Below the pieces are notes generated by a model that was given only the letters and a program-made list of their open reading frames with translations, had not been told where the DNA came from and did no database searches. Of a stretch of 64,000 nt of DNA, positions 25,681-34,472 are shown one piece after another. This DNA comes from Hymenobacter baengnokdamensis. GTDB taxonomy: Bacteria > Bacteroidota > Bacteroidia > Cytophagales > Hymenobacteraceae. The stretch spans positions 3,906,001-3,970,000 of the forward strand of contig NZ_CP044285.1 of the NCBI RefSeq assembly GCF_008728635.1, given 5' to 3'. Numbering within the stretch: the stretch's first letter is position 1; each line of letters opens with the position of its first letter. The translations under genes and the position numbers were made by a program.

Positions 25681-26700
25681 ATGTCTCCGTCTACAATCCC
25701 GCCTTCGCACGACGACATCGCGACCCCCGTCGGCACCACGCTTGAGCGCTACATCATGCGCAAGCAGGCCGAGTTTCCGTTTGCTACCGGCGAGCTTTCG
25801 CAGCTGCTGCGCGACATCGCCCTGGCCAGCAAAATAATGGCGCGCGAGGTGAGCCGCGCCGGCCTCAACAACCTGGCCGAAGTAGTTGGCGCCGAGGGCG
25901 AGCAGCAGCCCCCGCGCCACCGGCTGGGCGAGGAGGCCCATATTCGCTTTGTGCGGGCCCTCACCAATGGCCGCGAGTGCTGCGCCGTGCTCAGCGAGGC
26001 CCGCCCCGATATCATCGACACCGGCAACCACGAGGGCAAGTACGTGGTTGCCCTCAACCCGCTGAACGGGTCGGTGAGCCTCGATTTTAACGTCAATACC
26101 GGCACCATCTTCAGCATTTACCGGCGCGTGAGCCGCTACGGCGGGCCGGCGCGGGCCGAAGACTTTTTGCAGGGCGGCCGGGCGCAGGTGGCAGCGGGCT
26201 ACATTCTCTATGGCTCCAGCACCATGCTGGTGTACACCACCGGCCACGGCGTAAAAGGCTTTACCTACGAGCCCAGCCTGGGCGAGTTTTTTCTCTCGCA
26301 CCCGCACCTGACCATGCCTAAGCGCGGCGAGGTGTTTTCGTGCAACGAGGGCAACTGGTTTGACTTTCCGGAGTTTGCGCGCACCTTTCTTACCACTTGC
26401 AAGGAGCGCCGCATGGCCGCCCGCTACGTGGGTTCACTGGCGGCCGATTACCACCGCAATCTGTTTACGGGCGGTATTTACCTGTACCCGCCCACCGGGC
26501 AGTGGCCCAGCGGCAAGCTGCGCCTGCTCTACGAATGCTACCCCATTGCCTTCGTGAGCGAACAAGCCGGCGGCGTGGCGGTTACCGGAGCCACTGAGGT
26601 ACTCGACGTGCCCCCTACTGCCGACCTGCACCAGCGGGTGCCGCTGTTTGTGGGCTCTTCGGAGCTGGTGCGCGAGCTGCAAGCCGTGGCGAGCAAATAG
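25681..26700 (+). CDS. Class I fructose-1,6-bisphosphatase homologue with degraded metal site
   Basis: A 339-residue member of the FBPase class I family, recognisable from TTLERYIMRKQAEFPFATGELSQ-type N-terminus (starting at residue 19), GTIFSIYRR, CNEGNWFDFP, RYVGSLAADYHRNLFTGG and LYECYPIAF. Substrate-side residues are largely kept (Asn222, Arg248, Lys279). The metal-binding acids are not: the DPLDGSS motif reads NPLNGSV (Asn126, Asn129), the SEE pair reads SEA (Ala107), and the KLD segment after GEQQ is replaced by PPRHR with three extra residues. Only Glu106 and Glu285 remain. Catalysis by the known mechanism is therefore unlikely, and a sensor or regulatory role is possible. The frame is intact, so this is not simple decay. 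The start follows a terminator closely. Confidence 0.85.
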   Translation: MSPSTIPPSHDDIATPVGTTLERYIMRKQAEFPFATGELSQLLRDIALASKIMAREVSRAGLNNLAEVVGAEGEQQPPRHRLGEEAHIRFVRALTNGRECCAVLSEARPDIIDTGNHEGKYVVALNPLNGSVSLDFNVNTGTIFSIYRRVSRYGGPARAEDFLQGGRAQVAAGYILYGSSTMLVYTTGHGVKGFTYEPSLGEFFLSHPHLTMPKRGEVFSCNEGNWFDFPEFARTFLTTCKERRMAARYVGSLAADYHRNLFTGGIYLYPPTGQWPSGKLRLLYECYPIAFVSEQAGGVAVTGATEVLDVPPTADLHQRVPLFVGSSELVRELQAVASK

Positions 26701-26720
26701 CATTTTTATTATAAATAGAA

Positions 26721-26817
26721 AACGTCATATTGAGGTTAGCAAAGCACCTTGCCTGAGTTGTGGGAGCACCGTCTCCCCGAGTCGGCCGGGTTGTTTTACT
26801 ACCCTTGATATGACGTT
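26721..26817. repeat. Intergenic inverted-repeat element before the aldehyde dehydrogenase gene
   Basis: Exact 10-bp arms aacgtcatat (26721-26730) and its inverse (26808-26817) enclose a centre with several partial inversions such as gtgggagcac and gtctcccc. It is similar in layout to the palindromes at 18993 and 43166. Confidence 0.5.
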
Positions 26818-26889
26818 CTTGCGCCAGCCCTCGTACCTGTTCTTATTCTTTTCACCGATTCGCGCAGCTATTGGCCGCGCGCTACTCCC

Positions 26890-28434
26890 ATGGCTAAAAT
26901 CGTTTCGCCCGAAGTTGAGTTCAGCAAGCTGCTGGCCGATATCAAGCAGGCCACGCCTGAAATCTTCGCTCCTAACGGCGGCTACCTCAATTTGCTCGAA
27001 GGCCGCTGGCAGGAAGCCGGTGAGCCCCGCCCCTTCCATTCGCCGGTCGATGGCTCCGAGATTGGCTCGCTGCCCATGCTCAGGCACGATGCCGCGCTGC
27101 GCGCGGTGCGCTTTGCCAAGGGCGAAGCCGCTGCCTGGGCTGCTACCGACCTCGACGAGCGCAAGCGCCGCGTGCAGGACTGCCTCAACCAGCTGCGCCC
27201 GCAGATAGACCTGGTGGGCAAGCTGCTCATCTGGGAAATCGGCAAGACGTATAAATTGGGTTTTACCGATATTGACCGGGCTATCGAGGGCGTGCAGTGG
27301 TACGTTGACAATATAGAAAGTCTGCTCGGCGACCGCCAGCCCCTGGGCCTGGTGAGCAACATTGCCTCCTGGAACTACCCCATGTCGGTGCTGCTGCACG
27401 CGGTACTCACGCAGGTGCTGTGCGGCAACTCGGTTATTGCCAAAACGCCCACCGACGGCGGCTTTATCTCCCTGAGCCTCACCTTTGCCATTGCCCGGCG
27501 CTGCGGCCTGCCCGTGACCCTGGTAAGCGGCCCCGGCGGTGAGCTGAGCGACGTGCTGGTGAAAGACCCCGCCGTGGACTGTCTTTCCTTCGTGGGCGGC
27601 CGCTACAACGGCCGCAACATCGCCGATGCGCTATCGCAAAACCACAAGCGGTATATGCTCGAGATGGAAGGCGTGAACACCTATGGTATCTGGGACTACT
27701 CGCAGTGGGATAAGCTGGCCGACCAGCTGGTAAAAGGCTACGACTACGGCAAGCAGCGCTGCACCGCCTACGTGCGCTGGGTGGTGGAGCGCCGCCTGTT
27801 TCCGCAGTTTCTCGAAACGTACACAACGGCCATTGGCAGCCTTAAAGTGGGCAACCCAACGCTGGTTGATGCCGCCGGCGACAAGCTGCCCGACCTGGCC
27901 TTTGGCCCCGTTATCAACGCCCGCCAGGCCGAAGACCTGGACCGGCTGTACGCCGATGGCCTCAAAACCGGCGCTATTCCCTTTTACGAAGGCAAGCTCG
28001 ACGACTCGCTCTTCCTGCCCGGCCAGGACCGCTCGGCCTACCGCGCGCCCCGCGCCCTGGTGGGCCTGCCGCGCCAGAGCGAGCTGTACTTCAAGGAGCC
28101 TTTCGGCCCCATTGATACAGTAGTGCTCATCGACCGCGTGGAAGAGCTGGTGGGCGAGATGAATATCTCGAACGGCGCGCTCGTCACCGCCCTCGGCTCG
28201 GACGATGAGAAATGGGCCAACCGCACTGCCAAGGAGTTGCGCGCCTTCAAGGTGGGCATCAACAAGCTGCGCTCGCGCGGCGACCGCGAAGAAGTCTTCG
28301 GTGGCCTCGGCGAGAGCTGGAAGGGCGCCTTCGTGGGCGGCAAGCTGCTGGTGGAGGCCGTGACCCAGGGCGCGCCCAGCCAGCCCGTGCTCGGCAACTA
28401 CCCCGACGCCGTGCTGCTGCCCGAGAAAGCGTAG
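26890..28434 (+). CDS. NAD(P)-dependent aldehyde dehydrogenase family protein
   Basis: A 514-residue member of the aldehyde dehydrogenase superfamily. Asn162 in SNIASWNYPM, Glu258 in RYMLEMEGVN and the nucleophile Cys291 in GKQRCTAYVR occupy the catalytic positions, and KEPFGPIDTV near residue 410 is the usual late motif. LEMEGVN departs from the common LELGGKN, so this is an unusual subfamily. It oxidises an aldehyde to an acid, but the substrate is not evident. It lies on the same strand as the pectin genes but is separated by the FBPase homologue and a palindrome, so its own promoter is likely. A strong two-way terminator follows. Confidence 0.88.
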   Translation: MAKIVSPEVEFSKLLADIKQATPEIFAPNGGYLNLLEGRWQEAGEPRPFHSPVDGSEIGSLPMLRHDAALRAVRFAKGEAAAWAATDLDERKRRVQDCLNQLRPQIDLVGKLLIWEIGKTYKLGFTDIDRAIEGVQWYVDNIESLLGDRQPLGLVSNIASWNYPMSVLLHAVLTQVLCGNSVIAKTPTDGGFISLSLTFAIARRCGLPVTLVSGPGGELSDVLVKDPAVDCLSFVGGRYNGRNIADALSQNHKRYMLEMEGVNTYGIWDYSQWDKLADQLVKGYDYGKQRCTAYVRWVVERRLFPQFLETYTTAIGSLKVGNPTLVDAAGDKLPDLAFGPVINARQAEDLDRLYADGLKTGAIPFYEGKLDDSLFLPGQDRSAYRAPRALVGLPRQSELYFKEPFGPIDTVVLIDRVEELVGEMNISNGALVTALGSDDEKWANRTAKELRAFKVGINKLRSRGDREEVFGGLGESWKGAFVGGKLLVEAVTQGAPSQPVLGNYPDAVLLPEKA

Positions 28435-28462
28435 CCTGGCGCTACCATTATCGCCGAACGCC

Positions 28463-28497
28463 AAAGAGGCCGCTTCCTGGCAGGAAGCGGCCTCTTT
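28463..28497. terminator. Bidirectional intrinsic terminator
   Basis: A perfect 15-bp stem (arms 28463-28477 and 28483-28497) with loop tggca, flanked by three A on the left and three T on the right. It separates the convergent aldehyde dehydrogenase gene and the repeat-protein gene. Confidence 0.85.
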
Positions 28498-28525
28498 GTG
28501 TATATCTAGCTGACCAGCCAGCCGC

Positions 28526-31375
28526 TTACTCCACCGTGAGGCGCAGGGCCTGCGTGCCGGCGCGCACCACGTACACGCCCGCCGCCAGCCCCTGCGGCAG
28601 CGCCAGCGTGGCCGTGCCCGCGGCATCGGCCGGCGAGTTGGCCACCGGGCGGCCCAGCGCATCGTACACCTGCACCAGGGTGCCGGGAGCCGCGCCCATC
28701 AGCCTGGCCCGGCCACCGGGGGCCGGATTGGGGTACAGGCTCAGGCCGGCGCTGGCACCTGCCAGGGCCACTGTGCGCACGGGGGAGTAGCTGTAGGTGC
28801 CGTCCACGTCCAGCTGCTTCAGGCGATAATAGAGGACAGACTGCCGGGCGAGCGGATTGGTATCCAGCAACTCATACCGGCGGGGAGTACTGCTACTGCC
28901 GGCTGCGGGCACTGTGCTAACGTGGGTAAAGGTCTGCCCGTCCTGGCTGCGCTCTACTTCGAAGGCCAGGCTGTTCTGCTCCGAGGCGGTCGCCCAGGCC
29001 AGAGCCACCGCCGTATTACCTGCGGCCGTAGCCGTGAAGGCGGTAAGCTCGACGGGCAGGGGCGTCGGCGCGGCCCCGTAGTAGGCAACATTATTGACCA
29101 CCAGCCCGCCGGCCGTGGCAAAGCTGCCACCTACGTACAGGTCGGTGCCCTTTAGCGCCAGTGAGTAGACGCTGCCATTACCGGTTCCGTTGGCGCCGCC
29201 GGTGCCCAGGCTGGTCCAGTTGCTGCCGTCCCACTTGGCTACCCGGTTGGCAGCTCTGCCGCCGGCCGTGGTAAAGCTGCCGCCCGCATACAGGTTGGTG
29301 CCATCCAAGAGCAGGGCCGAAACCGAATTACTGAGGCCGCTGCCCAGCGCACTCCAGGCGCTGCCATTCCACTGGGCAATGTAGTTGGCCGGCGCGCCGC
29401 CGGCAGAAGTGAAAGAGCCACCAGCATACAAGGTAGTACCCCCAACTACCAGCGAATTGACCGTGCCGCTCACGCCGCTGCCCAGGGCACTCCAGGTAGT
29501 GCCGTCCCATTGGGCCACTCGTTGAATGGCACTATTGCCGCCGGCCGCCGAAAAGTCGCCCCCCACGTAAACAGTCGTCCCGTTCACGGCCAGGGCCAAC
29601 ACGCCCGAGGTATATGAACCCACGGTAACCCCGCCGCCGAGCGCGCTCCAGGCGTTGCCATCCCACTTGGCGACATTGTTAACCGTGATGCCTCCAGCCA
29701 AATTGAATATACCAGCTACGTACAGCAGGCCGTTGCTCATCGTCATCGCCGACGGGCCAATGCTATACCCACTCCCCCCACTTAGCCCGCTGCCGAGCGC
29801 GCTCCAGGCGCTGCCATCCCACTTGGCCACCCGGTTGGCCGCTATTCCGCCAGCCGTAGTGAAGTAGCCGCCTACGTAGAGGTCAGTGCCATTTGCGCCC
29901 AGGGCCAGGGCTGTCGCACTGTAGACCCCACTGCCGAGGGCGCTCCAGGTACTGCCGTCCCACTTGGCTACCCCACTGGCCGGTACCCCACCCGCGCTAT
30001 TAAACGAGCCGGCCACGTACACGGTGGAGCCGTTTATCAGCACGCACTGAATCGACGCACTGGAAGAGGAGTTGCTGACGCCACTCGCCCCGCCCATGCC
30101 CAGGGAACTCCAGGTGGTGCCATCCCACCGGGCCATGTGGTTAGCGGTACCACCGCCGGCGTTGGCAAAGTTGCCGCCCACGTACAAGGTAGTGCCGCTC
30201 ACCCCCAGCCCGAAAACGCTGTTATCGGTACCATTGGCCGCGCCCATTACCAACGGGCTCCAGGCCGAGCCGTTCCATTGGGCGACGCGGTTGGCGGTAG
30301 TGCCATCGGCAGTTGTGTACTGGCCGCCCGCGTACACCGTGGTGCCAATCACGGCCAATGACTGCACTACGTTGTTCATGCCGGCGCCCAGCGCACTCCA
30401 GGCGGTGCCGTCCCACTGGGCCACGTAGCGGGTGCTCACGCTGCCAGAGTTCAGGAAAAATCCCCCTGCATACAGCGTAGTGCCACTCACGGCCAGCGCC
30501 TCTACGCTATTATCGAAGCCGGCCCCCAGCGCACTCCAGGCGGTGCCGTCCCACTGGGCGATGCGGTTGGCCGGGGTGCCCCCGGCCGTGGTGAAATAGC
30601 CGCCCGCATACAACGTCGAGCCGCTCACAGCCAGCGTATACACATTGCTGCCCATGCCGCTGCCCAGCGCACTCCAGGTGCTGCCGTCCCACTGGGCTAC
30701 GTTGTTAACGGTGATACCGCCGGCGGTGACGAAGCTGCCGCCCACGTACACGTTCGTGCCGTTGGGAGCCAGAGCCAGGGCCAGCACGTTGCCAGCGTAG
30801 GCACCCGTGGTTACGCCCGCTCCCATCGCGTTCCACGTGGTGCCATCCCACATGGCCACTGCGTTGGCCGGCAGGCCACCGGCCGTAGAAAAGTTGCCGC
30901 CCACGTACACGTTCGTGCCGCTCACCGCCAGCGCGGATACGCTACTCCCTACCCCATTGGCCGAGCCCGTACCCAGGCTGCTCCAGGTGCTGCCGTTCCA
31001 CTTGGCCACGTAGTTGGCGGCGGTGCCCCCAGCCGTGGTAAAGGCGCCGCCCACGTACACGTCGGTGCCGCTCACGGCCACTACCTGTACGTTTCCATTA
31101 GTGCCGTTTTGGGTGCCGGCCGGGCTACCGCCCAGCGCGTTCCAGCTTTGGCCGGCCGCCGCGTGCAGCACGGGCTGGCCGCCCTTGCCGTAGCTAAGCT
31201 GGTAGCCGGTAGCATTAAAGGAACCCTTGGCACCGGCCCGCAGCGTGCCGTCGGGGTTGAGGATGCTGCTTACAGTTGGGGCCTGAGCCCGCGCTGCCCA
31301 AGGCAGCAAGGCCAGTATCCCGACCAGCAGGAGCAAAAAATGAGCTGCGGGCAGCAGGCGTAGCGAAAACTTCAT
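28526..31375 (-). CDS. Large secreted repeat protein with T9SS type A sorting domain
   Basis: A 949-residue protein with signal peptide (residues 1-30, ending ARAQ). From about residue 75 to 765 it holds about 14 copies of a unit of 45-55 residues built on W-D-G-S-x-W-S-A-L-G, then a strand like ALAVSGTTLYVGG and a turn like FTTAGGxxANxVA. The pattern suggests beta-propeller blades, perhaps two seven-bladed propellers. A fibronectin-like segment (PLPVELTAFTATA) and a type A sorting tail (LSLYPNPAPGG, ending LRLTVE) follow. It should be displayed at or released from the cell surface by type IX secretion. Function is unknown; propellers of this kind often bind ligands or other proteins. No enzyme motif is seen. 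Confidence 0.88.
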   Translation of the reverse strand: MKFSLRLLPAAHFLLLLVGILALLPWAARAQAPTVSSILNPDGTLRAGAKGSFNATGYQLSYGKGGQPVLHAAAGQSWNALGGSPAGTQNGTNGNVQVVAVSGTDVYVGGAFTTAGGTAANYVAKWNGSTWSSLGTGSANGVGSSVSALAVSGTNVYVGGNFSTAGGLPANAVAMWDGTTWNAMGAGVTTGAYAGNVLALALAPNGTNVYVGGSFVTAGGITVNNVAQWDGSTWSALGSGMGSNVYTLAVSGSTLYAGGYFTTAGGTPANRIAQWDGTAWSALGAGFDNSVEALAVSGTTLYAGGFFLNSGSVSTRYVAQWDGTAWSALGAGMNNVVQSLAVIGTTVYAGGQYTTADGTTANRVAQWNGSAWSPLVMGAANGTDNSVFGLGVSGTTLYVGGNFANAGGGTANHMARWDGTTWSSLGMGGASGVSNSSSSASIQCVLINGSTVYVAGSFNSAGGVPASGVAKWDGSTWSALGSGVYSATALALGANGTDLYVGGYFTTAGGIAANRVAKWDGSAWSALGSGLSGGSGYSIGPSAMTMSNGLLYVAGIFNLAGGITVNNVAKWDGNAWSALGGGVTVGSYTSGVLALAVNGTTVYVGGDFSAAGGNSAIQRVAQWDGTTWSALGSGVSGTVNSLVVGGTTLYAGGSFTSAGGAPANYIAQWNGSAWSALGSGLSNSVSALLLDGTNLYAGGSFTTAGGRAANRVAKWDGSNWTSLGTGGANGTGNGSVYSLALKGTDLYVGGSFATAGGLVVNNVAYYGAAPTPLPVELTAFTATAAGNTAVALAWATASEQNSLAFEVERSQDGQTFTHVSTVPAAGSSSTPRRYELLDTNPLARQSVLYYRLKQLDVDGTYSYSPVRTVALAGASAGLSLYPNPAPGGRARLMGAAPGTLVQVYDALGRPVANSPADAAGTATLALPQGLAAGVYVVRAGTQALRLTVE
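29080..31150 (-). repeat. Coding tandem repeats, about 14 units of 135-165 nt
   Basis: The repeats encode the propeller-like units of the 949-residue secreted protein. Shared DNA words on the plus strand include ccactccaggcgctgcc-like and ccgccggccgtggt-like strings, with drift between units. Recombination between units could change copy number. There are no unique spacers, so this is not a CRISPR array. Confidence 0.8.
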
Positions 31376-31826
31376 AAAAAGGAGAATGACGAAAAGCAGC
31401 TATTAAAAGGCAGATTGCCCTTAATTAGCCAATAGCGCACTACTTGGCTAACCAGGGGCAAAGGTCCGGCTTGATTCAATGCGGCGGTATCGCATAATGA
31501 TGCTAGTGCGCCCAGGCGCCTGGTGAGTGTAGACCGAAACAGGGTTTATTGAGGAAACTGACCCCAGAACCCCAAAAACCGGCTGTTTTCCCTCGGCGCG
31601 TATTCGTTACGACAATTATTCAAGGGCCAGCTTCAGGCGCTAAGGCTGCCAGGTATGGGAATGCACCTATTGAAAGGAAGCCTAGCGTGCAAATATTTTA
31701 TAATTTATATATTATAATTTTAAATATGTTAACCAATCCGGCAACAGCATAATACTGGCGCGCACGGGGCCAGCTTTTGAGGTAGTGAAGTCGCGAATCA
31801 GACCAAAAGCCGTTAGTTTGTGCATT
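31376..31826. other. Intergenic region with an AT-rich island
   Basis: These 451 nt separate two divergent genes and must hold both promoters. Most of it shows no gene. A block at 31694-31732 is almost pure A/T in a GC-rich genome and contains near-palindromic ttataa words about 14 nt apart. A TTAGTTTG box at 31813-31820, close to the TAnnTTTG consensus, lies 6 nt before the esterase start. A 67-codon frame at 31549-31752 has no recognisable features. Confidence 0.5.
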
Positions 31827-33881
31827 ATGCTGCATAAGTTGCTACTGCCCCTACTGGCTCTGCTGGCCCTGCGAGCCGCCGCCCAAACCCCCATCCCCAA
31901 CGTCATCGACTGGAAAGCGCCGGCCACGCTGCCCACCTACCTCTTGCAGCAGCTGCACCAGCAATACGCCCCGCGCCGGGCGGCGCTCGACCAGGCGCTG
32001 ACCTCGGCGGCGGGCGCGCAGGCCTACCGCGACTCGGCGCGGGCGCGCTTCCGGCGGGTGCTGGGGCCGCTGCCGGCCCGCACGCCGCTGCGGGCGCGGG
32101 TAGCGGGCACGGTAGCGCAGCGCGGGTTTAATATAGAAAATATACTATATGAAAGCACCCCGCATCACCACGTCACGGCCAACCTCTACCTGCCCGCCGG
32201 ACAGGGCCGCAAACCGGCGGTGCTGCTGTTTTGCGGGCACGAGAATACCAGCAAGGCCACGCCCTCTTACCAGCAAACGGCGCGGCTCTTCGCCCGCAAC
32301 GGCTTTGTGGTGCTCGTCATTGACCCGGTTTCGCAGGGCGAAAGAATGCAACTGACCGATGCGGCCGGTAAGTCGCTCACGCGCGGCGGCACCACCGAGC
32401 ACACGCTGCTCAATGCGGAGGCCAACCTGCTGGGCCGCACCCTGCCCGCCGCCGAGCTCTGGGACAACGTGCGCGGCCTCGACTACCTGCTGACCCGCCC
32501 GGAGGTAGATGCCGGCCGCGTGGGCTGCCTCGGCAACTCGGGCGGGGCCACCCAAACCGCCTATTTTATGGGCTATGACGACCGCGTGCAGGTAGCGGCG
32601 CTGTGCAGCTACGTAGCCGCCGGCGAGCGCAACCTCACCGCCACCGGTCCGGCCGATGGCTGCGTGATGCTGCCGGGTGCCGGCGCGGCCGGCCTCGACG
32701 TGGCCGACTGGCCCATTATGTTCGCGCCCAAGCCGGTGCTGCTGCTCACGGGCCGCTACGACTTCGTGGACCAGACCGAGATGGAAGCGGCTTTTGCCGA
32801 CATGCGCCGCGCTTATACAGCTTTGGGTGCCGCTGAAAAAACCGACCTCTTCACCTACGACGATGGCCACGGCATCTCGGCCCCGAAGCGGGCGGCGGCG
32901 GTGGCCTGGTTTCGGCGCTGGCTGCACGTAAGCGGGCCGCTGGTGCCCGAAGACGCCTCGCCAGTCCTGCCCGAAGGAACGTTGCGCTGCACCGCTACCG
33001 GGCAGGTCAACACCAGCTTTAAAGACGAAGAAACCCTGCCGGCTACTTACCTGGCCGAAGCACGGGCATTGGCGGCCAGCCGACCCAGCTACTCGCCTGA
33101 TGCCCTGGCCAAAGCGGTTCACCGGGAGCTGGGCATCAGCAACCAAAGAGGCGTCACTACCAGCATCGACCAGCGCGATACCCTACAGCTGCCCGGTGGC
33201 CAGAACTGGCAAAACCTGGTGCTGCGCCGCACCGGCGAGCCACCGCTGCCCGCCCGGCTCCTGCTGCCCGCCGGCCCGGCTCCTACGGCCCGCCTCGTGC
33301 TCTGGCTACCCGACCGGGGCATGGCCGCTACCCTGCGCGACAGCGCCGCCCGCCTGGCCGCCTACCAGCGCCAGGGCACGGCCGTGCTGCTGGCCGACCT
33401 ACGCGGCCTGGGCGAAACCACTGACCCGGCCGCCTTCAACGACCCCAAGTTTTACAACCAAGAATACCGCGATGCGCTGCTGGCGCTGCTCACCGGCCGG
33501 CCACTGCTGGCGCAGCGCGTGATGGATGTAAGTATTCTTCTCTCCTTTATTCGCAACGACAGCCGGCTGGGGCAGCTGCCCATTCTGCTGCGGGCCGATG
33601 GCCGGGCGACCCTGGTGGCGCTGCACGCGGCGCTGTTAAGCTCTCGCGTGGCGAAGGAGCCGGCTACGTTAGCCACTGACCAGCCGGGCACCAGCCCGGC
33701 CAGCGCATTCGGCCCCCAAATCGAGCAGGTGCAGGTGAGCGGCGGGCCGCCTTCGTTCCGGTATTTTCTCGAAAACCCCACCGCCAAGGACGCTTATTCG
33801 GAGGTGCTCCCCGGCGTGCTGCGCTACTACGATGTACCCGACCTGCGCCGGGCGCTGGGCAGCCGATTATTACTTAGGTAA
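31827..33881 (+). CDS. Exported tandem alpha/beta-hydrolase (acetylxylan-esterase-like)
   Basis: A 684-residue protein from the ATG at 31827 with signal peptide MLHKLLLPLLALLALRAAAQ. The N-terminal half (about 110-370) is an alpha/beta-hydrolase of the AXE1/dienelactone type: Ser238 in GCLGNSGG, an acid in GRYDFVDQ (312-315) and His348 in DDGHGIS form a likely triad. The C-terminal half (about 440-680) looks like a second hydrolase fold, but its nucleophile elbow reads RADGRAT with no serine, so it is probably non-catalytic. Homologues remove acetyl or similar esters from plant polysaccharides. Pectin is often acetylated, so a side role beside the pectin locus is possible but not shown. Confidence 0.8.
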   Translation: MLHKLLLPLLALLALRAAAQTPIPNVIDWKAPATLPTYLLQQLHQQYAPRRAALDQALTSAAGAQAYRDSARARFRRVLGPLPARTPLRARVAGTVAQRGFNIENILYESTPHHHVTANLYLPAGQGRKPAVLLFCGHENTSKATPSYQQTARLFARNGFVVLVIDPVSQGERMQLTDAAGKSLTRGGTTEHTLLNAEANLLGRTLPAAELWDNVRGLDYLLTRPEVDAGRVGCLGNSGGATQTAYFMGYDDRVQVAALCSYVAAGERNLTATGPADGCVMLPGAGAAGLDVADWPIMFAPKPVLLLTGRYDFVDQTEMEAAFADMRRAYTALGAAEKTDLFTYDDGHGISAPKRAAAVAWFRRWLHVSGPLVPEDASPVLPEGTLRCTATGQVNTSFKDEETLPATYLAEARALAASRPSYSPDALAKAVHRELGISNQRGVTTSIDQRDTLQLPGGQNWQNLVLRRTGEPPLPARLLLPAGPAPTARLVLWLPDRGMAATLRDSAARLAAYQRQGTAVLLADLRGLGETTDPAAFNDPKFYNQEYRDALLALLTGRPLLAQRVMDVSILLSFIRNDSRLGQLPILLRADGRATLVALHAALLSSRVAKEPATLATDQPGTSPASAFGPQIEQVQVSGGPPSFRYFLENPTAKDAYSEVLPGVLRYYDVPDLRRALGSRLLLR

Positions 33882-34089
33882 TCTACCCAGAAAAAAAAGT
33901 GTTTAACGAAGATTTCAGAGGCTTCACAGGGTAAAATGGTCGATTGAGAGATTTGTAGCGGCCACTGGGCTAGTTGGGTTGGTGGCAGGGTAGTCGGCAC
34001 GCAATCTTTGGTAAAGTCAACCGCTTTGCTGGTCCTGCCAAGACCAGTATAGCCTGACGGCTGCTACTTCACTCTATCCTTTTTTGCTT

Positions 34090-34443
34090 ATGAAAGCACT
34101 ATTTACCACCAGCTTCCTTATTGCGCTGGGCCTGAGCCTGCATCCGGCGCTGGCTTCCTCCCACGACCCCGAGCGCCCTACTCCCAGCGTGGGCATAGTA
34201 GAAGGCGGCGGCATTGGCGCCCGCCCCCTGGTACGCTACCTGGCAGCTACGCTGCGGCTTTCCAAAGCCCAGACTACTGCCGTGCAGCACGCCGTGCAGA
34301 GCCACCAGCTCCAGACCCGCTCGCTACAGCAGCTAGCCCTGTGCCTGGAGCAAGTGTTAACGCCAGCCGAGTACGAGCGTTATCTGCAATTGCAGGACGA
34401 CGCGGCCACCTACAAAAGCCTACGCGTGCTGGCCCTGCGCTAG
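34090..34443 (+). CDS. Small exported helical protein
   Basis: A 117-residue protein from the ATG at 34090, with signal peptide MKALFTTSFLIALGLSLHPALAS. The mature part is helical and contains LRLSKAQTTAVQHAVQSHQ and LTPAEYERYLQLQDD, a pattern like Spy/CpxP-type periplasmic proteins, in which an LTxxQ-like motif recurs. The resemblance is weak, and I do not recognise a family. The gene stands alone between the esterase and a convergent P450 gene. Confidence 0.6.
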   Translation: MKALFTTSFLIALGLSLHPALASSHDPERPTPSVGIVEGGGIGARPLVRYLAATLRLSKAQTTAVQHAVQSHQLQTRSLQQLALCLEQVLTPAEYERYLQLQDDAATYKSLRVLALR

Positions 34444-34472
34444 CAGCAGGCACGCTGGCTTCTTTACCGGGC

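Noticed and set aside
28900..31150. Regular repeats suggesting a CRISPR array
   Set aside because: Units are 135-165 nt, coding in one frame, diverged and without unique spacers; they encode propeller-like protein repeats.
31549..31752. A 67-codon frame in the 451-nt gap before the esterase gene
   Set aside because: No recognisable features, crosses the AT-rich island, and its codon use is unlike neighbouring genes.
33882..34089. Possible RNA gene in the 208-nt gap after the esterase
   Set aside because: No cloverleaf, conserved T-loop or strong hairpin could be found; it seems to be only promoter and leader.
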